A stretch of 12,143 bases of DNA from Acidobacteriota bacterium (GTDB lineage: Bacteria; Acidobacteriota; Blastocatellia; Pyrinomonadales; Pyrinomonadaceae). This document shows positions 1-7,940 of this stretch, one piece after another; the stretch's first letter is position 1, and each line of letters starts with the position of its first letter. Under the pieces are notes generated by a model. It was not told where the DNA came from. It saw nothing but the letters and a program-made list of their open reading frames with translations, and did no database searches. The translations under genes were made by a program, and so were the position numbers. The DNA lies in NCBI GenBank assembly GCA_003222935.1, contig QHXL01000316.1:8697-20839 (forward strand). The letters are read 5' to 3'.

Positions 1-272
1 ACATCGAATTGGTTGGGCGGGAATCTTTCGGCTGGAACGAGCGTCTTGCCTGTTGAGGCTGTGACGTTATCAAAATCCAATTGAGGGATAGCTAGTGAAA
101 ACTCATTGACAATGAGCTCTATAAACTCTGCTTCGTCAACCCTCGAAATGTATTCATCAGTTTCCCGATCGATTCGGGACTGAAGATTTATTTCCTGATC
201 GCGCAAATATTCGCGGAGTCTCTTTTCACCACCTATTTTGAAGGGCTTAGATGATGCACTCTTTGATTCCAT
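1..272 (-). CDS. Unrecognised protein, N-terminal part (cut by window edge)
   Basis: The minus strand is open from an ATG at 272 to the window edge, giving about 90 residues with no stop. The product starts MESKSASSKPF and is rich in charged residues (about residues 14-55), including the stretch RIDRETDEYISRVDE, which could form a helix. It ends in a more hydrophobic part containing VPAERFPPNQFDV. I do not recognise the family and see no signal peptide. The gene starts 28 nt after the thiC stop on the same strand, so it may be co-transcribed with thiC. The only ribosome-binding hint is a weak GGA 5 nt before the ATG. The frame stays open upstream into the thiC end, but no better start codon is visible. 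The reading frame looks real because codon use resembles the neighbours and the frame is uninterrupted, but it is short. Confidence 0.6.
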   Translation of the reverse strand, partial: MESKSASSKPFKIGGEKRLREYLRDQEINLQSRIDRETDEYISRVDEAEFIELIVNEFSLAIPQLDFDNVTASTGKTLVPAERFPPNQFD

Positions 273-300
273 TGCTGTCCAAGTTGCGAGAATAACGAGT

Positions 301-2244
<1,944 letters not shown>

Positions 2245-2367
2245 CTAAATTGCGCCCGGCATCAGAACAAAGCGCATTAGCTTGTTTCCACCACCGCTCT
2301 CGGCAGCTTCCTGAACTGCCTTCATGTTCGCAACGAGTGCAGAAATATCGTCGGCTGAAAAGGTCAT
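2245..2367 (-). CDS. 40-residue leader ORF between TPP riboswitch and thiC
   Basis: An ATG at 2367 opens a 40-codon frame ending in TAG at 2245, 30 nt before the thiC start. It has a plausible Shine-Dalgarno (GAGGTG) upstream and lies just after the riboswitch terminator. The product begins MTFSADDISALVANMKAVQE, which looks like an amphipathic helix, then has SGGGNK and a short hydrophobic tail (LMRFVLMPGAI). I do not recognise it. It has no obvious transmembrane segment or signal peptide, and no run of codons that would suggest amino-acid attenuation. It would be the first cistron read when TPP is scarce. It could be a small protein of the thiamine pathway, a leader whose translation couples to thiC, or a chance ORF. 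The good ribosome site and placement favour translation; function is unknown. Confidence 0.55.
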   Translation of the reverse strand: MTFSADDISALVANMKAVQEAAESGGGNKLMRFVLMPGAI

Positions 2368-2381
2368 AAAGAAAGCACCTC

Positions 2382-2421
2382 AAAAATAAACCGTTCCACC
2401 TGAAGCGAAGGTTGGAACGGT
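2382..2421 (-). terminator. Rho-independent terminator of the thiC leader (expression platform)
   Basis: On the minus strand ACCGTTCCA pairs with TGGAACGGT; CCT/AGG extends the stem past one bulged A, around a 7-nt loop. The stem is followed by TTTATTTTT. It lies about 10 nt after the TPP aptamer and before the small ORF and thiC, where a riboswitch off-switch is expected. The aptamer stretch GGTTAGGACCGT is largely complementary to the 5' arm ACCGTTCCAACC. I therefore infer that, without TPP, aptamer bases pair with the terminator arm as an antiterminator. Confidence 0.85.
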
Positions 2422-2430
2422 ACGATAACT

Positions 2431-2607
2431 GTTTCTCCCTTCGACGGTCCTAACCGTATCAGGTTCAAGGGGTCTTTAGGATTTCAGATTGTTTGATTTC
2501 AGATTGCAGATTTGGGAACCGCCCTTAGCGAAGGGGACCAATCTTCAATCTGCAATTTTCAATCTACAATACTCCCAAACTCTCAGCCTTCCGGCTCCCC
2601 CGAAAAC
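2431..2607 (-). promoter_or_regulatory. TPP (THI-box) riboswitch aptamer
   Basis: Read on the minus strand, the two conserved halves of a thiamine pyrophosphate aptamer are present. The 5' half has GGGGGAGCC, a short GCC-GGAA-GGC hairpin and CTGAGA (2581-2586). The 3' half has ACCCCTTGAACCTGAT (ACCTGAT at 2458-2464) followed by a hairpin and GAAGGGAG. GTTT at the 5' edge can pair with AAAC at 2431-2434 to close P1. Between the halves is an insertion of about 100 nt (roughly 2475-2580) replacing the optional P3a arm. It is built from GATTGCAGATTG-like motifs and can itself fold. Binding TPP should favour the downstream terminator and switch thiC off. Confidence 0.93.
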
Positions 2608-2681
2608 TCAATTTGTACGGTCAGTCTACTACATCGGACACAGGTTTGCCCTTTGGCGGAAGAGCGGCTGATGCTAAATGA

Positions 2682-2696
2682 AACTCTGAGAGAGTT
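2682..2696. repeat. Short palindrome in the thiC/M20 divergent region
   Basis: AACTCT-GAG-AGAGTT is a perfect 6+3+6 inverted repeat in the 169-bp gap between the riboswitch and the M20 gene. It could be an operator or chance. I found no convincing -35/-10 pair for either gene in this gap. Confidence 0.25.
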
Positions 2697-2776
2697 CAGA
2701 CCCAACTAGCAGTTCAACTCGTTTCTGAATATGATGAGGACGTTATCGCACGACAATTCGACGGAGGATTTCTTTG

Positions 2777-4162
2777 ATGCCGACAACATTGAAACGGGAC
2801 AGTCTGCGCGCATTTGCTAACGAACATAGGCAGGAGTTCGAAGGACTGCTGCGTCAATTCGTCGAAACTCCGACGGTGAGTAATGACCCTGCTCATTTGC
2901 CGGATATTGCGAAAGGTGTCGAGCTAACAGTCGAAACGATCGAACGTGTCGGTGGTGACGCACGCGTTTACAAATTGGACAAAGGCAATCCGGTGATCCA
3001 CGGCGTCTTTCATAAGGATGACAAACTCCCGACCGTAACTGTGTACAACCACATTGATGTTCAACCGGCGTCGAAAGAGACTGAGCCCTGGGATACCGAG
3101 CCCTTTGTCTTCACTCAAAAGGGCGACACTTACTACGGTCGCGGAACGACTGACGACAAAGGACCTGCCCTTAGCGCGCTCTTTGGCGCGCGCGCCGCGA
3201 TTGAAGCTGACGTACCGGCAAACATTCAGTTTCTCTGGGAGTTTGAAGAGGAGATAGGGTCGCCTAATTTCGAAGCAATTATTACAAAGAACGTAAAAGA
3301 TCTGCGCACTGATTCCGTCGTCGTTTCCGACACGGTTTGGGTGTCCCGCAATCGTCCCGCTAGCTCCGCCGGGTTGCGCGGCTTGCTGGGATTCATTTTG
3401 AGATTAGAAACAGGTGCCGTCGACACCCACTCGGGCGAGACTGGCGGCGCGTCGCGAAACCCGATCGCTGAGTTGATGCAATTGGTTTGCGATTTATATG
3501 ACGTCAGAACTGGCAAAGTAAGAGTGAAGGGTTTCTACGACGATGTGATTCCGCCCTCGAAAAAAGAGTTGAACGACTGGGCCAACTGCGGCTTCACCGT
3601 AAACGGTTTCAAGAAGGCGCATCACTTGAAGAAAATGAGGTCGACCGATCCATTGGAAGTGATGAAACGGATCTGGGGCATGCCGACACTTGAGATTCAC
3701 GGTGTGGTTGGTGGTTACCAGGGACCGGGTTTGAAGTCGATCGTGCCGCCACGTGCGGAAGTAAAAGGTTCGTGCCGGTTGGTGCCAGGTCAGGACCCGG
3801 CGAAGATCAAAAAGCTCCTTGCGGCTGCGGTAAAAGCGAAAAATCCTGATGTCACAGTTGAGTTCGAACATGCTGCGCCGGCCTTTCGCACCGTGGTCGA
3901 AGGCGAGCTGCCGGAAGCTCTCAAGCGCGCGATTAAATTTTCCTTTGGCAAGGAAGCAGTGTTTGTTCGTGATGGTGGAACCATCGGCGCGATGACGAGT
4001 ATTGAGAAGGTTCTCAAGTGCCCGGTGTTGTTCCTGGGGCTTTCCCTACCCGAACATGGATATCATGCGCCGAATGAGAATTTCGACTGGCAACAGGCGT
4101 CTGGTGGCATGGTGGCCTTCGCGAAGTACTTCGAAGAGATCGCGAACCTACATGTCCGATAA
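2777..4162 (+). CDS. M20 family metallopeptidase (dipeptidase/carboxypeptidase type)
   Basis: This is a cytoplasmic di-zinc hydrolase of the ArgE/DapE/CPG2/carnosinase (M20) family, probably acting on dipeptides; the exact substrate cannot be read from sequence. Metal and catalytic residues by family pattern are His92 and Asp94 (NHIDVQPA), Asp126 (GRGTTDDKGP), the Glu158-Glu159 pair (EEEIGS), Asp185 (VVSDTVWVS), His218 in the dimerisation/lid domain (THSGETGG), and the last His in EHGYHAPNENFD. WDTEPF is also typical. The length of 461 residues is normal. I chose ATG 2777, with GGAGG 9 nt upstream; a TTG one codon earlier is possible. No signal peptide is present. The gene diverges from thiC and converges on the acetyltransferase gene. 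Its final codons CAT GTC CGA TAA form part of an inverted repeat. Confidence 0.93.
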   Translation: MPTTLKRDSLRAFANEHRQEFEGLLRQFVETPTVSNDPAHLPDIAKGVELTVETIERVGGDARVYKLDKGNPVIHGVFHKDDKLPTVTVYNHIDVQPASKETEPWDTEPFVFTQKGDTYYGRGTTDDKGPALSALFGARAAIEADVPANIQFLWEFEEEIGSPNFEAIITKNVKDLRTDSVVVSDTVWVSRNRPASSAGLRGLLGFILRLETGAVDTHSGETGGASRNPIAELMQLVCDLYDVRTGKVRVKGFYDDVIPPSKKELNDWANCGFTVNGFKKAHHLKKMRSTDPLEVMKRIWGMPTLEIHGVVGGYQGPGLKSIVPPRAEVKGSCRLVPGQDPAKIKKLLAAAVKAKNPDVTVEFEHAAPAFRTVVEGELPEALKRAIKFSFGKEAVFVRDGGTIGAMTSIEKVLKCPVLFLGLSLPEHGYHAPNENFDWQQASGGMVAFAKYFEEIANLHVR

Positions 4163-4266
4163 ACTTTAGTTGTTGTTTAGCTGAAAAAGCGCCGCCTCCG
4201 ATAACAGGGAAAGTATCGCAGGCGGCTTTTGACTGGAGTCACGACAAACTAAAGTTTATCGGACAT
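4152..4266. repeat. Perfect 20-bp inverted repeat spanning the ends of two convergent genes
   Basis: ATGTCCGATAAACTTTAGTT at 4152-4171 recurs exactly as its reverse complement at 4247-4266. The left arm contains the last codons of the M20 gene (HVR-stop). The right arm, read on the minus strand in another frame, is the C-terminal MSDKL-stop of the acetyltransferase. The 75 nt between the arms holds a bidirectional terminator hairpin, so the whole 115 bp is one nested palindrome. Confidence 0.9.
4184..4230. terminator. Bidirectional Rho-independent terminator
   Basis: GCCGCCT (4191-4197) pairs with AGGCGGC (4220-4226), and GATA/TATC continues the stem inside. AAAAA precedes the left arm and TTTT follows the right arm, giving a U-tract in both directions. 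It serves the convergent M20 and acetyltransferase genes. Confidence 0.85.
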
Positions 4267-4737
4267 TTGGATTACGCAGGAGAGACGTTCTTCGTTGAGT
4301 CGGATGAACCCGGTCTTTTCATAGAACCGGCGCGCGTCCGGATTTTCCAAGTGAACTGCGACGTCGATCCTTGTCACCGATTCTTTGCGCAACTGATCTT
4401 TCAACTGCTCCATTAACTCTGATCCCACACCCTTACCGCGACGATCATCCTTTACTGAAACATCGTCGAGTTTGGCGACAACCGATCCCATCGACGTTGA
4501 GATGGCGTAGCAGACGACACAAACTGCCGCCGCGCCCTTTTCATCAAACGCCATCCAGACAAAACCAAGTTCAGGTCGTTCGAGGAATATATCGAGAGCG
4601 TCGTTCAATCCTTTCATTCCCAGGTCGCCGTAAGCTTGACTGCTGGCAAGGTAATGCTCGTCTGCTCTAAGAAAATTCGAGAGCATGTCGAAAGCATCGC
4701 TAACGTCGGCGGCCCGCATCTTTCTACAAGTAATCAC
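4249..4737 (-). CDS. GNAT family N-acetyltransferase
   Basis: This is a single-domain acetyl-CoA-dependent N-acetyltransferase; the acceptor is unknown. The acetyl-CoA pyrophosphate loop (motif A) is RRGKGVGSEL, at about residues 99-108, after the beta strand AKLDDVSV. Motif B is HLENPDARRFYEKTGFIRL at about 129-147. The 162-residue length is usual for the family. I chose the GTG at 4737 because GGAG lies 8 nt upstream and because longer starts (ATG 4773, GTG 4800) would translate a 7-bp tandem repeat. It is cytoplasmic, with no signal peptide. It converges on the M20 gene, and its last codons (MSDKL-stop) are one arm of the shared inverted repeat, so its C-terminus may have been set by that repeat. 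The substrate might be an amino acid, amine or antibiotic; nothing here decides this. Confidence 0.85.
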   Translation of the reverse strand: MITCRKMRAADVSDAFDMLSNFLRADEHYLASSQAYGDLGMKGLNDALDIFLERPELGFVWMAFDEKGAAAVCVVCYAISTSMGSVVAKLDDVSVKDDRRGKGVGSELMEQLKDQLRKESVTRIDVAVHLENPDARRFYEKTGFIRLNEERLSCVIQMSDKL

Positions 4738-4770
4738 GATGAATTCTCCGGATGTAATGATGCCATAAGT

Positions 4771-4799
4771 CATTGCCAAATGCCGATTGCCGATTGCCA
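4771..4799. repeat. Heptanucleotide tandem repeat (GGCAATC-like)
   Basis: On the minus strand the bases just upstream of the acetyltransferase read GGCAATC, GGCAATC, GGCATTT, GGCAATG, a 7-bp period with about four copies, the last two degenerate. It resembles the GATTGCAGATTG-type filler in the riboswitch insertion. It separates the acetyltransferase from the S41 remnant and marks where that remnant loses homology. Confidence 0.6.
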
Positions 4800-4805
4800 C
4801 TTTTG

Positions 4806-5123
4806 ACCTTTGCCCTTGAATCCTTTACGGCCTGCTCTTGGTTTGGGCAAAGTTGTTGGAACACCGACCATGGGCGCTGTTATCGGAACAGGAAGCTACA
4901 GTTTGATCGACGGCTCGACAGTTCGTACACCGGGTGTCGGAGTTTTCCTTGCGGATTCAAAACGAACAAACATGGACAACTATGGCGTTCAGCCTGACAT
5001 GCTGGTCGACAACCTGAAGACGCACTCGCTGGACGAGATCGTCAACTCGAGGCTGCCGTCGAGGAGTTGATGAAGGAACTCAACGGCACAAAACAAAACA
5101 TGGTTACCGAAGGTCAAAAGTAG
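4806..5123 (+). pseudogene. Truncated, frameshifted remnant of an S41 family protease
   Basis: This segment encodes the C-terminal part of an S41 (C-terminal processing/tricorn-like) serine protease domain: LGLGKVVGTPTMG, then VIGTGSYSLIDGSTVRTPG, then TNMDNYGVQPDMLVDN. These match the conserved end of the domain. The catalytic Ser/Lys region and everything upstream is absent. At about 5034-5043 the frame breaks: the current frame ends at 5070, but the next frame continues as DRQLEAAVEELMKEL and on to a TAG at 5121-5123, as an intact protein would. A second break is likely near 4835, where another frame reads ALESFTA. No plausible start or ribosome site exists. Truncation plus a frameshift marks it as dead. 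The 5' edge is approximate because homology fades there. Confidence 0.85.
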
Positions 5124-5137
5124 TTAGCTGAAGAATG

Positions 5138-5219
5138 AGCCGCAGATAGACGCAGGTCTACGCAGATCAGAGATATAGGAATTCTTCTGATCAGTGTTTA
5201 TCTGCGAAGATCTGCGGCT
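5138..5219. repeat. Imperfect inverted repeat (CCGCAGAT type)
   Basis: AGCCGCAGAT at 5138-5147 faces ATCTGCGGCT at 5210-5219. Inner blocks CGCAG/CTGCG and CTACGCAGATCAGA against TCTGATCAG continue the fold around a 14-nt centre. Repeats of this CCGCAGAT...ATCTGCGG kind are widely dispersed between genes in many environmental bacteria. It lies between the S41 remnant and the FAS1 stop and could end transcription from both sides. Confidence 0.75.
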
Positions 5220-5234
5220 GAATTTTGTCGGGTG

Positions 5235-5804
5235 TTATTTCGGAAGCAGGACGGAGTCGACGACGTGGATGACGCCGTTTGATTGGTAGACATTCGCGAT
5301 GGTGACTCGTGACTGTCCACCCTTTTCATCGGACAGAACCAGGGTGTTGCCATCCATCCAGGCGGTCAAGGTCCCACCATTTACCGCTTTGAACCATGCC
5401 TTTCCTTTACCAGCCTGTATCTTCTTAGCGATTGCATTAGAGTCGAACCTGCCGGCGATGACGTGGTAGGTCAGGATGTTTGTCAGCATTCCCTTGTTCT
5501 CAGGTTTGAGTAGTGTGTCGACGGTGCCCGCGGGAAGTTTGTCGAATGCTGAATTTGTCGGAGCGAAGACGGTAAACGGTCCTTTACTCTTCAACGTGTC
5601 GACCAGGCCCGCAGCTTTTACGGCAGCAACGAGGGTTGTGTGATCGGCGGAATTTACAGCGTTGTCGACAATGTCTTTCGACTTCAACATCGGTGCGCCA
5701 CCAACCATCGGGTTTGAGTTGTCCATCATTTGCGCGTTCGCGCTGGATACTGCAAGTGTGATCGATGCCACAGCAAGTAGCACCATGACTAATACTTTCT
5801 TCAC
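5235..5804 (-). CDS. Secreted fasciclin (FAS1) domain protein
   Basis: The product is an exported single-FAS1 protein; such domains mediate adhesion or surface interactions, with ligand unknown here. From the GTG at 5804 the protein is 189 residues: MKK, a hydrophobic core (VLVMVLLAVASITLAVSS), then ANA-Q, a classic signal peptidase I site after about residue 24. The FAS1 domain covers about 47-188. It contains DIVDNAVNS, the H1 box GPFTVFAPTNSAFDKLPAG, LTYHVIAGRF, and the H2 box GVIHVVDSVLLPK at the C-terminus. I chose this GTG because AAGGAAGG lies 8 nt upstream. The 61-codon upstream extension would run into palindromic element E1 and bury the signal peptide. No promoter is clear. Its 5' side faces E1. 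Confidence 0.93.
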   Translation of the reverse strand: MKKVLVMVLLAVASITLAVSSANAQMMDNSNPMVGGAPMLKSKDIVDNAVNSADHTTLVAAVKAAGLVDTLKSKGPFTVFAPTNSAFDKLPAGTVDTLLKPENKGMLTNILTYHVIAGRFDSNAIAKKIQAGKGKAWFKAVNGGTLTAWMDGNTLVLSDEKGGQSRVTIANVYQSNGVIHVVDSVLLPK

Positions 5805-5930
5805 GGTAGTTACCTTCCTTCGTTGGAACTGAATTTTTCGAACTCGTAAGGATATACGGATAGCTTTGGTGAGATGGATTGGCTCTCTAAAGAATTGTAT
5901 TGAAGTGTGGCAAGCGGATTTACCAGATTC

Positions 5931-6360
5931 AGTGCAAAGTTGGGTAGGTGCGAGCAGCGCCATTATTACCTCTCTAGAAAAGTGCAAGTTGGAAGGGGGC
6001 AGAGCGACGCGACACGGACCACTCTAGAAAAGTGCAGGTTGGGAAGGGGGCGGCGCTACCGAGACCTTTAATTAGTGGTCCTGAGCGCGCCCCCGCTGAC
6101 GCTCATTTGAAGTGCCATAAACTCTTACTAGGATCCGGCAATTAATCTCAAGCAACAGCATCGCCTGGCCGAAAATGGTCGAGCCTCAGTCATCTATATC
6201 AAAATTGGAATAGGGATAAATTGTAGTGCTGAGGCTTAGGAGGATTAGGTAAGCGGGGGCGCGCTCAGGTCCGCTTTGGAGAGGTACTTTATGAGCCGCT
6301 TGCCCCCTTCCCAACTTGCTCTTTTCTAGGGAGGAAGCGCCGCTTGGCACGTTTCTCAAC
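5931..6360. mobile_element. Element E1: long palindromic non-coding repeat (MITE-like, unclassified)
   Basis: The 578-bp gap between FAS1 and the next gene is mostly this element. The left inner arm (6022-6099) and right inner arm (6251-6331) are inverted copies around a core of about 150 bp (6100-6250). Shared blocks are CTAGAAAAG, GTTGGGAAGGGGGC, and CCTGAGCGCGCCCCCGCT. The middle of the right arm (about 6268-6294) has diverged. Outside the left arm the terminal unit is repeated at about 5981 and, more weakly, at about 5931, a 50-bp period. A degenerate repeat also follows the right arm (6339-6360). E2 at 7941-8342 is a second copy in the opposite orientation. No ORF inside is convincing. 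The type (MITE, structured RNA or fold-back repeat) is not established. Confidence 0.8.
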
Positions 6361-6382
6361 GTGTATTTAACTAGTAAGCTGC

Positions 6383-7813
6383 CTATGGCGTGACGATATT
6401 ATTCATCTTCACGACTTCAAAATTCGAGCCCTTGATCGTCTTCAATGCATTAAGCTCATCATCATTCCAACGCGAATCGGGTGCTCCGCTGATATACCAG
6501 TTTGAACCGTTGTCAGCGAGGATCAAGCCATACTTTTTCATAGCCCTTAGAATCACCTGCATCGCCGGCGTAAAGCCTGAAATATTGAACGACGCCTTAA
6601 GTCGGACTTTCATTCCCATCGGCGGACGATTCACGCTCGTGTTGGTGCTGGCCCAGTGACGCGCCGGTGCAACGTACGCCCGTCGAGTAATCTGCGCAGT
6701 GAATCTAATAGCATGTTTGATCTCCTGCTGTTCAAACACTTCGTCGTAACGCACAAGGCCAGGAAAGATCGGCAGCCCGGCCGCATCTGCTGAAGTCCAA
6801 CCCGCGGGTCGCAAGGCGTTTGAGTTCAGATCAAACACTGCTCCGCCAGAAGCATTCCAACTCGCTCCGTTGTTAACAGGAAAGGCGTTTCCCATTTCGT
6901 AAAGCTTCCAGTTGTCGCGATCGATAACGATTACGTGACGATCGCCGGTTGAGCTTGGACCACCTTCAATCGGTGCGTTAGGTGGCACCGGATACGGCCC
7001 CGGGTCACTTTCATCTTCGTAGTCTCCGAAGATGGTTGGAACAAGCGGTTGGCTCCCCGGCACAACGATGTATGGAATGCCATTCGGCGCCCCGTTCCAA
7101 ACGGTGCCAAAGTCAGGATGCAAGTTAGTATTCAAACCAATGCCGGCAATTAGATTGTCGGAATTTGGATCGAGCGGACTGTTCGAGATGTCTTCATTCC
7201 AGGCGTTGTCGGATGGAAACAGTTGCTTGCCGTGCAGACTGGCGCCTGGGCCCAGATCCGGAATCGGTTGAGGAGGCGGAGCATCATCCGGCGGACCTCC
7301 GCCAACGTGGCCGATACCAACACGCACTCTATTGCTTGTTACTCCTCGCAGAGTTATCCCAACCAAAACGTCGCCAACATCCCCCATGTTGTCGTTTAGA
7401 CGCATGACGATCGAGGTCATCCATCCAAAACTCTGGACTGCGCCGACATACTCAACAGTCATCGGGTAATGAATGTGATTCCCGTCTTCGGCATCAGCTG
7501 TTATCGATGCTGCTGTTTCCCCCGGCTGCAAAGTCAGGTTCGTCGCGAACAACATGATGCGCGTGCGATTGTCTTGACCGAAACTGACTGGAACGGTTGG
7601 CGAGACTGGTTCGGCGAGTAGGTTTACTGATTCAACAGCAATTGCTCGAGTGGAGTTGGTTTTAGTGATAAGCACGGGCGCGCTGGCAAGGCGCGCACGG
7701 GTCGGCGCAAGCAGAGCGAGTCCGATGACCGCGTGAACAATCAACAGTGAAAGTACTTTGTACCTGGGCCAGCGCGCCGCACGTGCCGGGCCGGCCAATC
7801 GAAGGGAACGCAT
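6383..7813 (-). CDS. Secreted protein of the 'FPSDNAWN' conserved family, function unknown
   Basis: From ATG 7813 the protein has 476 residues. A basic N-terminus is followed by a hydrophobic segment (about 19-36, VLSLLIVHAVIGLALLA), so it is exported. About residues 58-167 form a beta-rich, probably Ig-like domain (TRIMLFATNLTLQPGET ... LVGITLRGVTSNRVRVGIG). A Gly/Pro linker (171-187, GGGPPDDAPPPQ) follows. The C-terminal domain (about 197-476) holds blocks I recognise from conserved hypothetical exported proteins: LFPSDNAWNEDIS, HPDFGT, GIPYIVVPG, DRHVIVIDRDNWKLYE, ADAAGLPIFPGLVRYDEV, TRRAYVAPARHWAS, PPMGMKVRLKASF, KKYGLILADNGS and WYISGAPD. No enzyme motif is certain. GGAG 7 nt before the ATG supports this start over the upstream ATG at 7897. 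The gene stands alone between inverted elements E1 and E2. Confidence 0.88.
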   Translation of the reverse strand: MRSLRLAGPARAARWPRYKVLSLLIVHAVIGLALLAPTRARLASAPVLITKTNSTRAIAVESVNLLAEPVSPTVPVSFGQDNRTRIMLFATNLTLQPGETAASITADAEDGNHIHYPMTVEYVGAVQSFGWMTSIVMRLNDNMGDVGDVLVGITLRGVTSNRVRVGIGHVGGGPPDDAPPPQPIPDLGPGASLHGKQLFPSDNAWNEDISNSPLDPNSDNLIAGIGLNTNLHPDFGTVWNGAPNGIPYIVVPGSQPLVPTIFGDYEDESDPGPYPVPPNAPIEGGPSSTGDRHVIVIDRDNWKLYEMGNAFPVNNGASWNASGGAVFDLNSNALRPAGWTSADAAGLPIFPGLVRYDEVFEQQEIKHAIRFTAQITRRAYVAPARHWASTNTSVNRPPMGMKVRLKASFNISGFTPAMQVILRAMKKYGLILADNGSNWYISGAPDSRWNDDELNALKTIKGSNFEVVKMNNIVTP

Positions 7814-7877
7814 GGACCAACTCCAAACTGAACTTAGATTTCTTTTGTGGTCGGGGCAATCGAGGAGAGGTAGAAAC

Positions 7878-7907
7878 AACGTAATTTGACGAGGCAATTC
7901 AAGTCAA
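7878..7907 (-). promoter_or_regulatory. Possible promoter for the secreted FPSDNAWN protein gene
   Basis: On the minus strand TTGACT (7902-7907) is followed after 18 nt by TACGTT (7878-7883), about 65 nt before the chosen start. The -35 is good and the -10 is weak. It lies just outside element E2. Confidence 0.35.
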
Positions 7908-7940
7908 GACATTTGTTTGTCAACCACAGGCTACAAGTGT

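Noticed and set aside
2604..2776. Promoters for thiC and the M20 gene
   Set aside because: TACAAA near 2614-2619 on the minus strand could be a -10, but no matching -35 exists; nothing convincing on the plus strand.
4738..4800. Acetyltransferase start at 4773 or 4800
   Set aside because: This would translate the heptamer repeat, and the GNAT fold begins right after GTG 4737, which has a better ribosome site.
5805..5987. Longer N-terminus for the FAS1 protein starting at 5987
   Set aside because: It overlaps element E1, has no ribosome site, and would place 61 residues before a clear signal peptide; GTG 5804 has AAGGAAGG at good spacing.
5931..6060. CRISPR array from the 50-bp repeated units
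   Set aside because: Repeat units are longer and degenerate, intervals are not unique spacers, the arrays face each other in a palindrome, and no cas gene is present.
7814..7897. Start of the FPSDNAWN protein at 7897
   Set aside because: The 28 extra residues carry no recognisable feature, while ATG 7813 has GGAG 7 nt upstream and starts a normal signal sequence.
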